A stretch of DNA of 64,000 bases from Pontibacter amylolyticus (GTDB lineage Bacteria; Bacteroidota; Bacteroidia; Cytophagales; Hymenobacteraceae). Both the position numbers and the translations under genes were made by a program. Positions within the stretch are counted from its first letter, which is position 1. Each line of letters starts with the position of its first letter. The stretch spans positions 266,373 through 330,372 of the forward strand of contig NZ_BMFP01000002.1 in the NCBI RefSeq assembly GCF_014638845.1, in the 5' to 3' direction. Of this stretch, positions 1 through 8,774 are shown piece after piece. The notes beneath the pieces are model-generated. The model did no database searches and was not told where the DNA came from. It saw only the letters and a program-made list of their open reading frames with translations.

Positions 1-1
1 C

Positions 2-268
2 TACAACCAGGCGGGCGAGTCAGTAGGGCCGGGCACCAGCACCTACTTCAGGGCCGTGCTCGACAGTGAGACGCTCGATAAGGCAACAGTGTCGGTTTCT
101 GACAGCACCGTAGCCACTGCGCAGGACAAGATAGAGGCGTACGAAGAAGAGTTGAAGCAGACACCCGAGTACAAGACCCTGTACCGCTACGGCAACAACA
201 AGCTGCACTACGGTTACTTCGATAAGCGCAGCAAGACCTTTAAAATACTGGAATTCACACAGAACTAA
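2..268 (+). CDS. C-terminal part of an uncharacterised protein (5' end outside window)
   Basis: The frame is open from the first bases of the window to a TAA at 266-268, so about 88 C-terminal residues are visible and the start lies upstream. The visible part is charged, with a helix-like Glu/Lys stretch (DKIEAYEEEL) followed by an aromatic and basic tail (YRYGNNKLHYGYFDKRSKTF). I recognise no domain. The reading frame ends directly before a strong bidirectional terminator, which supports it as the true end of a transcribed gene. The function cannot be given. Confidence 0.7.
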   Translation, partial: YNQAGESVGPGTSTYFRAVLDSETLDKATVSVSDSTVATAQDKIEAYEEELKQTPEYKTLYRYGNNKLHYGYFDKRSKTFKILEFTQN

Positions 269-282
269 GAATTACGCCCAAC

Positions 283-317
283 AAAAAAGCTTCGTCGAAT
301 CCCGACGAAGCTTTTTT
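283..317. terminator. Bidirectional intrinsic terminator
   Basis: A perfect 15-bp stem (283-297 with 303-317) encloses a 5-nt loop. Six A on the left and six T on the right give a U tract in either direction. It separates two convergent genes, the partial plus-strand gene ending at 268 and the minus-strand DUF4168 gene ending at 342. Confidence 0.9.
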
Positions 318-341
318 GTTTCCTATACCTGGGCGCCTGGT

Positions 342-836
342 TTACAAGCCCATCAGTTTCTGGATTTTGGCCTGCACAGCGGGGTCCTGCTGGTAGGCCA
401 GCATGATCTGCTCGTAGCGCTCCACCGTCATGCCGTCTTTCTGGATGGCTGTCTGCATGTTCTTCTCAATGTCAGGCTGCATTTCCATCATTCGGCCGAT
501 CGCCTTGTTAAAGGCGGCTTTCTCAGCGGCTGTGCCTTCGGCTTCTGCCAGTTTCTGCTGCTGGTGCGCCTGCGCCAGGGCGTTAAACTTGTCCACGCTC
601 AGCTTTTCCTCTTCCAGAATCACTAACATGGCTTTTTCACTTTCCTGCTGCAGCTCCATCAGGCGCGTGCTGGCATCTACAAAAAGCTTGATATCTTGGT
701 CAGAAATAGCCTGCGTTTGCTGCTGCGGTGCTTTCTGGGGAGTGGCCTGCTGCGCCAGAGCGCTGCCACTAATGGATACTAGACCTACAACAAGTCCTGC
801 CACAGCAGTGACTTTCAGTTTATGGAAAATATTCAT
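342..836 (-). CDS. Exported DUF4168 family protein
   Basis: This 164-residue protein starts with a clear Sec signal peptide (Lys-containing n-region, hydrophobic core at about 10-27, cleavage after SALAQ). The mature part is Gln-rich and then mainly helical. Two related helical segments contain paired phrases (KFNALAQAHQQQ near 105 and RYEQIMLAYQQD near 148), the layout I know from DUF4168 proteins. That family has no established biochemical role; location in the periplasm is inferred from the signal peptide. The gene stands alone, with the convergent terminator at 283-317 on its 3' side and a 400-bp non-coding gap on its 5' side. Confidence 0.75.
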   Translation of the reverse strand: MNIFHKLKVTAVAGLVVGLVSISGSALAQQATPQKAPQQQTQAISDQDIKLFVDASTRLMELQQESEKAMLVILEEEKLSVDKFNALAQAHQQQKLAEAEGTAAEKAAFNKAIGRMMEMQPDIEKNMQTAIQKDGMTVERYEQIMLAYQQDPAVQAKIQKLMGL

Positions 837-1238
837 AAGACTCGGGGTTAAAGATTTTGAAGTGAAAATTAGGTCAAATAGTAGGCTGATCTATCTGATT
901 GACACTTTAACTATACTTTTCTTTGGAAAAATAGTTGCTGGCGCTACTTATAAGACATTCTGTTAGAAGGCCTTGATAGCAATTTCCATACCATTAAGCT
1001 GAGTATACCCTGTACGGACCAAACACCTAAGGTAAGGGTATCTGCCTGATGTAAAAAGAGTAGCTTTAAGATGTCATTAGAGAAGTAGCAGCACAAAAAC
1101 CCTTTGTATCAGACAAGCTGTTTTAACCGGCAAATACTACTGTAGATTGATTAATAAAAAGCTCTGAGTTTTCTTTTGAAATGGCTGACTTGCTAATGCT
1201 CAAGAAATGTTTAAGTTTGTTAAACACATCTGTCTCGT
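837..1238. other. Non-coding gap with divergent promoters
   Basis: About 400 bp without a convincing gene, between the divergent DUF4168 and beta-barrel genes. It is AT-rich. The only signal I can support is the plus-strand promoter at 1190-1219. The long plus-strand frame running into it from within the DUF4168 gene is an antisense shadow. Confidence 0.5.
1190..1219 (+). promoter_or_regulatory. Bacteroidota-type promoter of the beta-barrel gene
   Basis: TTG at 1190-1192, a 19-nt spacer, then TAAGTTTG at 1212-1219, a full match to the TAnnTTTG -7 consensus. Transcription would start near 1226, about 13 nt before the ATG at 1239. An inverted repeat (GTTTAA at 1209-1214, TTAAAC at 1220-1225) straddles the -7 box and could be an operator. 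Confidence 0.65.
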
Positions 1239-2486
1239 ATGATTAAATTCTACACTACCCTGCTGCTGGTCCTTTGCAGTTGCACAGCTTATGCACAATC
1301 AGATTTCAGGCCAGGTTACATCGTTAACCTGGCTGGCGATACATTGAGCGGTTATGTCGATTACAAAGAAAGCCGGTCAAATAATAAGTTTTGCTCTTTT
1401 AAGCCAAGCAAAGAAAGTCACTCACAGCAGCTTGGTGTCGATGCCATACGGGCTTATGGGTTTAAAGGGGATAAAGCGTATGAGGCCAAGCAGGTAAAAA
1501 CGAATGAAGAAGAGCTTACAAAGGCTTTTATAGAAGTCCTTGTCAAAGGTAGGTTAAGCTTATATCTCTATAAAGCCCGTTTCTTCGTTGAAAAGGACCC
1601 GGACCAGCTCCTGGAACTCACCAACACAGCAGAAGAGGTTTATGTTAATAACACGCGGGTAATGAAGCGTTCGAACGAGCACATCGCAACGCTCAATACA
1701 CTAATGATTGACTGCCAGGACCAACTAAACAAAATTGAGGATGTGTCCCTGTCACAGCGTAGCCTGGTTACCCTGGTCAAAAATTATAACCAATGCGTAG
1801 CTCCTGAAGAAAACAGGATACTGAAAGAAAGTAAAAAATGGCTAGTCGCAAAAGTAGGGATTGCCGGTTCCGCAAATACAGAAAACCTTACCTTTACCTC
1901 ATCAGACAGGAGATTGGCCTTATATGACCATGCCCGGTTTGATAAGGTATATTACCCATCCGTTGGGCTTGTTCTGAACATTGTCTCTCCCAGGCTAAAA
2001 GAAAGGCTGTCCCTACAGACTGAAGCATTTTACGCTACCTACGATTACATCGGCTATTCCAATTACTCTTCTTTCTCAGAAGATGTATATTACCGCAATG
2101 ACTTTGCTTTGGAATTAACTTCGCTTAAATTAAATGCCGCCTTCCGCTATACCTTCATCGACAAAGCAACACAACCATACTTTAATTTAGGGGTCTCCAA
2201 TAGATTGTTATTGAACAACACGGCATCCAGAATACAAGAGTCTGAATCCGGCAACACTATTCAAACAAGTAAGCACTCCGACACTTTCCTTAATAAATAT
2301 CATATGGGGATGATGGCTGGCCTGGGAGCAAGCTACCAAATCTTCAGCTACAGGTTATTCTCTGAGCTCAGATATGACAAAGGTATGAACATCGCAACCC
2401 CTCCTGAATTTAGCAATGTCAGCAGAAGCCTGAAGGCAGGGTCTGACACGTTCAGTTTGATTGTTGGATTGTATTTTAACAAATAA
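1239..2486 (+). CDS. Exported protein with C-terminal outer-membrane beta-barrel
   Basis: 415 residues with an N-terminal signal peptide (hydrophobic LLLVLCSC, then AYAQ). Residues 20-190 form a soluble region that begins with a phrase often seen in Bacteroidota exported proteins (GYIVNLAGDTLSGYVDY). From about 200 the sequence alternates polar and aromatic residues, as expected for beta strands of a PorT-like barrel, and ends in GLYFNK. I infer an outer-membrane location; no substrate can be named. The gene is 12 nt upstream of an IPT/TIG lipoprotein and probably shares its transcript. The pair is visibly more AT-rich than the genes that follow and holds one AGGTATA copy. Confidence 0.7.
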   Translation: MIKFYTTLLLVLCSCTAYAQSDFRPGYIVNLAGDTLSGYVDYKESRSNNKFCSFKPSKESHSQQLGVDAIRAYGFKGDKAYEAKQVKTNEEELTKAFIEVLVKGRLSLYLYKARFFVEKDPDQLLELTNTAEEVYVNNTRVMKRSNEHIATLNTLMIDCQDQLNKIEDVSLSQRSLVTLVKNYNQCVAPEENRILKESKKWLVAKVGIAGSANTENLTFTSSDRRLALYDHARFDKVYYPSVGLVLNIVSPRLKERLSLQTEAFYATYDYIGYSNYSSFSEDVYYRNDFALELTSLKLNAAFRYTFIDKATQPYFNLGVSNRLLLNNTASRIQESESGNTIQTSKHSDTFLNKYHMGMMAGLGASYQIFSYRLFSELRYDKGMNIATPPEFSNVSRSLKAGSDTFSLIVGLYFNK

Positions 2487-2498
2487 GAACCTATCCGG

Positions 2499-3161
2499 AT
2501 GAAATTAAATTGCTCATTCAGTTTACTCCTGGCCTTCTCACTGGCGACATTACTCCTTTCCTGTAAAGCAAAAGACGAACTAACCCCTCGGGAATACCCC
2601 CGGATGGATACAGGAGAAGTAACGGCCATCAATACTTCAGGAGCCACTTTCACAGGCATTATCAGGACTTTAGGAGCAACTCCTGTCAGTGACCATGGTT
2701 TTACCTGGAGCACCACACCCCATAGCCTTGTTGATAACTCCAGTCAAATCTCACTAGGCCCCCGCAATGAAATCGGTCCCTTTAGCGCTACAGCTACTTT
2801 TGCCATGGAAGCAGACAAAGTGCATTATGTCCGAGCCTATGCCCGCGCCGGTGAATATGTTGTGTATGGCCCTGCAATGCCTTATACCAGCAAAGGCAGC
2901 ATGACACCGGTTATCACAGGATTTTCTCCGGCCTCAGCACGTAGAAATGACCAGGTGACCATTACCGGAAGTAACTTTACCCAGGACCTGAACAGGTTAA
3001 CGGTCCTTTTTGGCAGCACGCCAGCTACAATCGTCAGAGCAACTCCTGAAAGTATCGTATGCATGGTGCCTTATAATTTGCAAGCGCCACAAACAAAGAT
3101 TACCGTAAAGCTGGCGGGTAAAACTGCTACCACTACTAACAATTTTACTCTGATACCTTAG
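2499..3161 (+). CDS. Lipoprotein with IPT/TIG domain
   Basis: 220 residues. A lipobox (LATLLLSC) puts the lipidated Cys near residue 22, so the protein is probably anchored in the outer membrane. Residues 35-125 resemble an immunoglobulin-like segment common in Bacteroidota surface proteins (INTSGATFTGII, VSDHGFTWS, VHYVRAYA). Residues 135-220 are an IPT/TIG fold (PVITGFSPASARRNDQVTI, NRLTVLFGSTPA). Such domains bind glycans or act as structural spacers. It lies 12 nt after the barrel gene, which suggests a two-gene surface unit. No enzyme motif is present. Confidence 0.75.
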   Translation: MKLNCSFSLLLAFSLATLLLSCKAKDELTPREYPRMDTGEVTAINTSGATFTGIIRTLGATPVSDHGFTWSTTPHSLVDNSSQISLGPRNEIGPFSATATFAMEADKVHYVRAYARAGEYVVYGPAMPYTSKGSMTPVITGFSPASARRNDQVTITGSNFTQDLNRLTVLFGSTPATIVRATPESIVCMVPYNLQAPQTKITVKLAGKTATTTNNFTLIP

Positions 3162-3255
3162 AAGCTTTATCACACTTCTATTTAATGGCGTGACTATTTA
3201 TTAATGGCTGATGTGGTGTTGGAGTCTGATGTAAAAACAGGGAAAATAGTATAGA

Positions 3256-4653
3256 TCAGCTTCTGGCAGCAGCCTCCTGCGCCTGATAACCCTTCAGTTT
3301 CTCTTTCTCCACAAGCTGCTTCTCCAACAGTTGCTGCACTTCCGGCTTGTCGTAGTCTTCCACGGTTCTGATGTGCTTCATCACCTTTTTCATAATGGCG
3401 TCCTGCAGGCGGCCTGTTTCCAGGGCATAGGAGTACGGCAGGTCGGTGAAGGTCACCATGGAATAGAGCGGGATCCACTTATCGGGGTATTGCTGGTTGA
3501 TCTTGCCTTCGATTTTCTTGCGGAGCAGGAAGCGCGGGTCGGCCACCTTGTCGCGCATCTCGATGAAGTTCATCACGGCCAGGTCGGCGATGGCGTCGGC
3601 GTCGGGTTTGCGTTTGCGCTCGAATCTCTTGAACAGGCTCTCCCAATCGCCGTTGAAGTTTTCCAGCATCTGGTCAAGCACGGTGATATCCTCGAAACCG
3701 GCGTTCATCCCCTGCCCGTAGAACGGCACCACGGCATGGGAGGCATCCCCTATCAGCAGGGCCTTGTCCTCGTACGACCAGGGGAAGCACTTCACCGTTA
3801 CCAGTGAGCCGATGGGATTGGAGAAGTAGTCCTCCGCCAGGTTAGGCATTAAAGGCACAGCATCAGGGAAGGTCTGCAGGAAGAAATTGAGCAGGTCGTC
3901 GTCGGTTTTGATGCTCTCGAAAGAAAGCGCGCCTTCGTAGGGGAAAAACAAGGTACAGGTAAAGCTGCCGTCGAGGTTGGGCAGGGCAATCATCATGTAG
4001 TTGCCGCGCGGCCAGATGTGGAGAGCGTTCTTTTCCAGTAGCCAGCCTCCGTCTGCCGCCGCAGGTATAGTCAGCTCTTTATAACCATACTCGAGGTAGC
4101 TCTGCGAGTAGTTGTAACGTTCGGTCTTCTGCATGGCGTTGCGCACCATCGAGAAAGCGCCGTCGGCCCCAAACAGCAGTTCCGTCTGCAGTTCCTCCAA
4201 TCCCCCTGTTTCGTGGTTGCGCAGCGTGGCTTTGTTGCGGTGCAGGTCCAGGTCTAGGAGTTGGCGGTTGAAGTGGTAGGTGATGTGGGGGTTGGGCTCT
4301 GACAAATCCATCAGGGCAGCGTTCAATCCCGCACGCGATACCGAGTAGATGGACTGCCCCTCTTTGCCATAGGGCTGAAACGTGAGGTTGCCTTGCTCGT
4401 CGTGCATCATGCGACCGTGCATGGGGATGGCCACCTTACGCACGGCTTCTTCTATACCTATGCCGCGAAGCGCCCGGAAGCCGCGGTCGCTTAGGGCAAG
4501 GTTAATCGAACGGCCGCCATCGAGCAGGGTCTTGCGCATGTCGGGCCGGCGTTCGTAAATGTCTACCTTGTGGCCACGCTTGGCCAGGTATAGCGACAAC
4601 AGCGAACCAACCAGTCCGGCTCCCATGATGGTGATGTTCTTTCTCTCGGCCAT
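3256..4653 (-). CDS. kmo: Kynurenine 3-monooxygenase
   Basis: This FAD-dependent aromatic hydroxylase converts L-kynurenine to 3-hydroxykynurenine with NADPH and O2. An N-terminal dinucleotide motif (GAGLVGSLLS, residues 11-20) is followed by an Arg-rich segment. The second FAD motif (GDASHAVVPFYGQGMN) lies near residue 300. The family's 'GRSINLALSDRG' phrase is also seen. I chose the ATG at 4651-4653 (MAERKN); an in-frame extension of 15 residues upstream looks non-native before the Rossmann strand. Length (465) fits the family. It follows alkB and a CPA1 antiporter on the minus strand and lies 9 kb from the other kynurenine genes. Confidence 0.93.
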   Translation of the reverse strand: MAERKNITIMGAGLVGSLLSLYLAKRGHKVDIYERRPDMRKTLLDGGRSINLALSDRGFRALRGIGIEEAVRKVAIPMHGRMMHDEQGNLTFQPYGKEGQSIYSVSRAGLNAALMDLSEPNPHITYHFNRQLLDLDLHRNKATLRNHETGGLEELQTELLFGADGAFSMVRNAMQKTERYNYSQSYLEYGYKELTIPAAADGGWLLEKNALHIWPRGNYMMIALPNLDGSFTCTLFFPYEGALSFESIKTDDDLLNFFLQTFPDAVPLMPNLAEDYFSNPIGSLVTVKCFPWSYEDKALLIGDASHAVVPFYGQGMNAGFEDITVLDQMLENFNGDWESLFKRFERKRKPDADAIADLAVMNFIEMRDKVADPRFLLRKKIEGKINQQYPDKWIPLYSMVTFTDLPYSYALETGRLQDAIMKKVMKHIRTVEDYDKPEVQQLLEKQLVEKEKLKGYQAQEAAARS

Positions 4654-4730
4654 AGTGCAAGGGTATAGATTTCCTGTTCGTAAAGAAACGTTTTCCAATC
4701 GGGAAAGGCAATACTCGGCGTCAATATACC

Positions 4731-5330
4731 TTAGCCCACAATGGTGCGGAAAGTCAGGTTGATACGGGGTGCGATGGGGCGGCTGGTTTTGGGTAGTTGG
4801 TGCTGCCAGTGCTGCTGTGTGGCCCCCTGCATCAACAAAAGGCTACCGTGCTGCAAGGTGAGTTTCACCGGGGGCAAATCTTTGCGTTTGCGGTGCCGGA
4901 AAGCGAATCCCCGCTCCCCGCCCAAACTGACGGAGGCTATACCTGGCCCGAGCGTTTTCTCGTCGTCGGAGTGCCAACCCATACTGTCCTGCCCGTGGCG
5001 GTAGTAGTTGAGGAGCACACTGTTATACCTGTCGCCGGAGGCGGCTTCTACCCGCTCCTTCAGTTCCAACAGCACCGACAGCCAGGGCTGGGGCGCATTG
5101 TACAGGCCGGAGTAGGTATAACCTTTGTCGCCGTACCAGGCCGTGAGCCGGGGCAGGGGCAACTGCTTGCCGAACATCTTGATCTCCTCCTGTTGCCAGG
5201 CAATCTCTTCTGTCAACCGCTGCAGGTATAGGTCGCTTTCTTCTTTGCTGAAGAAGTGCGGCGCGTAGTATACCTCAGCCTCAAGCATATCGAGCCTGGA
5301 GAAGACTGTCTGATATGATTTGTTTATCAT
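4731..5330 (-). CDS. alkB: AlkB-type 2-oxoglutarate/Fe(II) DNA dealkylase
   Basis: 199 residues. The jelly-roll core carries the iron ligands His120 and Asp122 (GWHSDDE) and His177, and the 2-oxoglutarate motif RINLTFR at 189-195. Enzymes of this type oxidatively remove alkyl groups from N1 of A and N3 of C. Overall form is closest to the ALKBH2/3-like bacterial group, since the N-terminal half contains PRLTAWYGD and YSG before the core. It starts 3 nt after the antiporter stop and ends 77 nt before kmo, so the three genes may be co-transcribed. No alkylation-response regulator is adjacent. Confidence 0.9.
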   Translation of the reverse strand: MINKSYQTVFSRLDMLEAEVYYAPHFFSKEESDLYLQRLTEEIAWQQEEIKMFGKQLPLPRLTAWYGDKGYTYSGLYNAPQPWLSVLLELKERVEAASGDRYNSVLLNYYRHGQDSMGWHSDDEKTLGPGIASVSLGGERGFAFRHRKRKDLPPVKLTLQHGSLLLMQGATQQHWQHQLPKTSRPIAPRINLTFRTIVG

Positions 5331-5333
5331 TTG

Positions 5334-6623
5334 CTACAGCTTATTTGCGTCATCGTCCGCATCTTGCTTTTTCAGATATCCCCTTCTGTAAAGAATGCGG
5401 CGCCGGGTTGAGTCTAAGTAATCCATTACGCGGGAAGCCGTAACACCATGCAAGATGATTGACACCATCACAATGAATCCCACAATAGACCAAAGCCTAT
5501 CCGCGTCGACAAAGTCTATTTTTGATAGAGCGAAGGCAAGGTAGAAAAAAGAGCCGATGCCCCTTATCCCAAAAAAGCTGATGGCCATCTTTTCACGCCA
5601 GGAACAGCTTACGTTATAAATAGCCACCAAACTTGTGAGCGGCCGAATCACAAACAAGAAGGCAAGACTGATAAACACATCATTCCATGTTAGATGATCC
5701 AGCAAACCACTTACCAGGCTGCCTCCAAACAGTATCAGCAGCACAACCATGATGATGCGCTCCACCTGCAGCACAAAATCATGCATTTCGGTGTGATATT
5801 CATTCTCCTCTTCGTAGCTGCTCAGAGTCAGCGCCGTAAAAAAGACAGCCATAAAGCCGTAGCCCCCAATCATTTCGGTTACCCCGTACGATACCAGTGT
5901 TGCTGACAGCCCTACGAATCCGTCCCTTGTCTTGGGAAAAGCTACTTTCCTGGGAAGGTAAAATATCAGGTATGCCAGTCCCCGCCCAATCAGATAGCCA
6001 ACTCCGACACCCGCCAGGATACGATATATAAGATCGCGCAGCAACCATTCTATAAACCAAGGTTCGTTGGTGCCTGCAGCAACAGCCACTACAATGGCAA
6101 GCCAGGTAAACGGAAAGGCCATCCCATCGTTGAGACCGGCCTCGGCCGTGAGCGAAAAGCGCACATCGTCTTCCTCTTTGTTGTTGGGGGGCCCTACCTG
6201 CACCTGTTCGGCCAGCACAGGATCTGTAGGTGCCATTACGGCCCCCAATAACACAGCGGCGGCAGGCGCCAAAGCCAGCAGCCACCATCCAAGGGCTGCC
6301 AGTATGGTAATTGAAAGCAACATGGTGACGGTAACCAGCAGGAAGGGGATTTTCCAGTTATGCCAGTTGAATTTACGTCTGATTTTTAGTCCTGTGCCCA
6401 TCAAGGATATGATCACACTTAGTTCTGTCAGGTGCACAGCATAGCTTTCATGCCAGAGCGGGTCAGGCAGCGGCAAGTCAAGCGGCAGCAGGTAAATTAT
6501 GGCGCCCAAGGCCAGAAACAGGATTGGGTAAGAAAAGAAACTTTTTTCCAAAAGCGTGGGCACCCACGCCATTGCCAGCGCTGCAAAGCCAATGATTGTA
6601 AGAGCGATTATGTACGTATCCAT
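5334..6623 (-). CDS. CPA1-family Na+(K+)/H+ antiporter
   Basis: A 429-residue polytopic membrane protein with about 12 predicted hydrophobic segments and a short charged cytoplasmic tail (KKQDADDDANKL). It contains the CPA1 phrases APTDPVLAEQVQVGP, AEAGLNDGMAFPFTW and GIRGIGSFFYLAFA, in which the acidic residues carry cation and proton exchange. It is the first gene of the run antiporter-alkB-kmo and is divergent from the alanine symporter across 126 bp. With the CPA2 and NhaC antiporters elsewhere in the window it fits a cell coping with sodium or alkaline stress. The transported ion cannot be read from sequence. Confidence 0.88.
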   Translation of the reverse strand: MDTYIIALTIIGFAALAMAWVPTLLEKSFFSYPILFLALGAIIYLLPLDLPLPDPLWHESYAVHLTELSVIISLMGTGLKIRRKFNWHNWKIPFLLVTVTMLLSITILAALGWWLLALAPAAAVLLGAVMAPTDPVLAEQVQVGPPNNKEEDDVRFSLTAEAGLNDGMAFPFTWLAIVVAVAAGTNEPWFIEWLLRDLIYRILAGVGVGYLIGRGLAYLIFYLPRKVAFPKTRDGFVGLSATLVSYGVTEMIGGYGFMAVFFTALTLSSYEEENEYHTEMHDFVLQVERIIMVVLLILFGGSLVSGLLDHLTWNDVFISLAFLFVIRPLTSLVAIYNVSCSWREKMAISFFGIRGIGSFFYLAFALSKIDFVDADRLWSIVGFIVMVSIILHGVTASRVMDYLDSTRRRILYRRGYLKKQDADDDANKL

Positions 6624-6749
6624 TAAAAGGGGCTATGGAATAAGGCGATGCGAAGGGCAACGTCGCTAAAAGCTGCACTTTGACCTCATGCCTTACGGAA
6701 TTCCGGGCAAGGGTACTTATCTTTACAGATAACATCAGTTTTAATACAA

Positions 6750-8138
6750 TTGGAAGCATTAGAAAGTTTTTTTGTCGCGTTTAGCGACGCCGCATGGGGC
6801 ATGCCATTGTTGGTTTTGTTGATGGGAGGCGGCTGTTACTTCATGTTCTATTCGGGCTTTTTGCCTTTCCGTTACCTGCGTCACACTATCAACGTGTTGC
6901 TCGGCCGCTACGACGACCCCAACGACCCCGGCGATATCAACCACTACGAGGCCTTGTCGGCTACCCTCGCAGCCACAGTGGGCATGGGCAACATTAGTGG
7001 CGTGGCTGTAGCCATTGCCATTGGCGGGCCGGGTGTACTGTTCTGGATGTGGGTGAGCGCCGTGGTGGGCATGGCTACCAAGTTTTTCACCTGTTCGCTG
7101 TCGGTGATGTACCGCGGCTACGACAGCGTAGGCCACCTTGAAGGCGGCCCCATGTACGTGATTGAAACCGGATTGGGCAAAAAATGGAAACCGCTGGCAG
7201 TGGTCTTCGCCATAGCCGGCATGTTCGGCACGTTGCCCATCTTCCAGGCCAACCAACTCACCCAGGTAGTACGCGAGGTGCTGCTGGAGCCCCATGGCTA
7301 TACCACCGCCGACCTGTTCTACACAAACATTACCATCGGTCTGGTGCTCGTGTTCATTACCTCTCTGGTAATTTTCGGGGGCATACAGCGCATTGGCAGC
7401 GTGGCGGGCAAGATGGTGCCTAGCATGGTAGTCCTCTACATGCTGGCCGTATTCTACATCATGTTTGCTAACTATGCCGCTATACCTGAAGCGTTCGCAC
7501 TTATCTTCACAGATGCTTTCACAGCGCAATCCGTGCTGGGCGGCGCAGTGGGCGCCATCATCATCGCGGGTGCGCGCAGGGCGGCTTTCTCGAACGAGGC
7601 AGGCATCGGCACGGCTTCCATGATGCACGGCGCCGCTAAAACCGACGAACCCATCCGCGAAGGCCTGGTGGCCATGCTCGGCCCCTTCATCGACACCGTC
7701 ATCGTGTGCACGCTGACGGGTCTGGCCATCATTGTGACGGGAACGTGGCACTCCTCCGAAGCCAGCGGCGTGACCCTGACGGCCACCGCCTTCAACAACG
7801 CCATGCCGGGTTTCGGCAACTATGTGCTGATGGTCTGCGTCCTGATCTTTGCGTTTACCTCGCTGTTCTCCTACTCCTACTACGGCACCAAGTGCTTCAG
7901 TTACCTCTTCGGCGCCAAGTACAAGCACCTTTACAACTACTTTTATGTAGTGACCATCGTGTTCGGCGCCACGGCCACCATCACGGCCGTTATCGCCCTC
8001 ATTGATGGCTTGTTCGCCATTATGGCGGTGCCTACCATGATCTCAGCCCTGCTGCTATCGCCCAAGGTAATGGCTGCCGCCCGCGATTACTTTAAGCGGA
8101 TGAAGGAGTTTAAAAAGTTAGAAAGTCAGAAAGTTTAG
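6750..8138 (+). CDS. Sodium:alanine symporter (AGCS family)
   Basis: 462 residues with about 11 membrane segments. Family signatures are present: a glycine-rich stretch GMGNISGVAVAIAIGGPG near 75-93, GGPMYVIETGLG, and SNEAGIGTASMMHGAAKT near 285. AGCS carriers import alanine or glycine with Na+. The start is a TTG at 6750-6752; no ATG fits before the first helix. A near-consensus -7 box (TATCTTTA) lies at 6719-6726, giving a short leader. The coding end reads into the tract AAAAAGTTAGAAAGTCAGAAAG, so the last eight residues (KKLESQKV) are encoded by one of the dispersed heptamer repeats. Confidence 0.9.
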   Translation: MEALESFFVAFSDAAWGMPLLVLLMGGGCYFMFYSGFLPFRYLRHTINVLLGRYDDPNDPGDINHYEALSATLAATVGMGNISGVAVAIAIGGPGVLFWMWVSAVVGMATKFFTCSLSVMYRGYDSVGHLEGGPMYVIETGLGKKWKPLAVVFAIAGMFGTLPIFQANQLTQVVREVLLEPHGYTTADLFYTNITIGLVLVFITSLVIFGGIQRIGSVAGKMVPSMVVLYMLAVFYIMFANYAAIPEAFALIFTDAFTAQSVLGGAVGAIIIAGARRAAFSNEAGIGTASMMHGAAKTDEPIREGLVAMLGPFIDTVIVCTLTGLAIIVTGTWHSSEASGVTLTATAFNNAMPGFGNYVLMVCVLIFAFTSLFSYSYYGTKCFSYLFGAKYKHLYNYFYVVTIVFGATATITAVIALIDGLFAIMAVPTMISALLLSPKVMAAARDYFKRMKEFKKLESQKV

Positions 8139-8279
8139 GAGTTTGGGATAGGTTGGAGGTAAGGAGCACGCTGTACAGATTGTATATGAGACTTCACTGC
8201 ATTATTCAAGAAGAATATTGTTTATTCTGAATATTTGTAAATTACCGTCTTAATTGATAATTCACGCTTGTCCAACCCC

Positions 8280-8711
8280 ATGCGACACATCGAAACTGAG
8301 ATTTTAATCAATGCGAGCCCAGAAAAGGTGTGGGTTGTCCTCACCGATTTTGAGCAGCACCCAAAGTGGAACCCGTTCATCAAATCCATTGAGGGTGAGA
8401 AAGCTGTAGGCAGGCGATTGAAGGTTTTTATTCAACCTCCGGATGGGGGTGGCATGACGTTTAAGCCTGAGGTACTGGCATTTGAAGCGAACAAACAATT
8501 CCGCTGGAAAGGCAAGCTTTTCCTTAAAGGCATATTCGACGGCGAGCACTACTTCCGGCTGTCTGACGCAGGAAATGGAGCAACCCGTTTTGTACATGGC
8601 GAGAAATTCAGCGGTTTTCTGGTGGCGCTGATGGGTGGCACGCTCGATAAAACAAAAGTGGGGTTCGAGCTAATGAACGAGGCGTTGAAACGGGAGTGTG
8701 AAAAGGTATAG
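8280..8711 (+). CDS. SRPBCC-domain protein
   Basis: 143 residues from the ATG at 8280 (MRHIETEILINASPEKVW); an in-frame TTG at 8268 would add four residues. The opening strand, the phrase VWVVLTDFEQHPKWNPF and the alternating strand pattern mark a START-like SRPBCC fold, which binds lipids or other hydrophobic ligands in a deep pocket. The specific ligand is not known. The gene ends before a bidirectional terminator that it shares with the convergent MscS gene, and has a 140-bp gap from the alanine symporter. Confidence 0.8.
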   Translation: MRHIETEILINASPEKVWVVLTDFEQHPKWNPFIKSIEGEKAVGRRLKVFIQPPDGGGMTFKPEVLAFEANKQFRWKGKLFLKGIFDGEHYFRLSDAGNGATRFVHGEKFSGFLVALMGGTLDKTKVGFELMNEALKRECEKV

Positions 8712-8732
8712 ACGCTGGGATACTGGCACCTA

Positions 8733-8774
8733 AAACAATAAAGGCCTGGGCGATTACCCAGGCCTTTATTGTTT
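8733..8774. terminator. Bidirectional intrinsic terminator
   Basis: A perfect 18-bp stem (8733-8750 with 8757-8774) with a 6-nt loop. It lies between the convergent SRPBCC gene and the minus-strand MscS gene, whose stop overlaps its right edge at 8773. Confidence 0.85.

Noticed and set aside
430..966. Long plus-strand frame of 178 codons
   Set aside because: It is antisense to the DUF4168 gene, which has a clear signal peptide, and shows a Cys/Ser-rich shadow composition.
4654..4698. Upstream start of kmo
   Set aside because: The 15 extra residues do not fit the N-terminus of FAD monooxygenases, which begins just before the GxGxxG strand.
6759..7928. Minus-strand frame of 389 codons
   Set aside because: Antisense to the alanine symporter; rich in His, Gly and Arg as expected from the opposite strand of a GC-rich gene.
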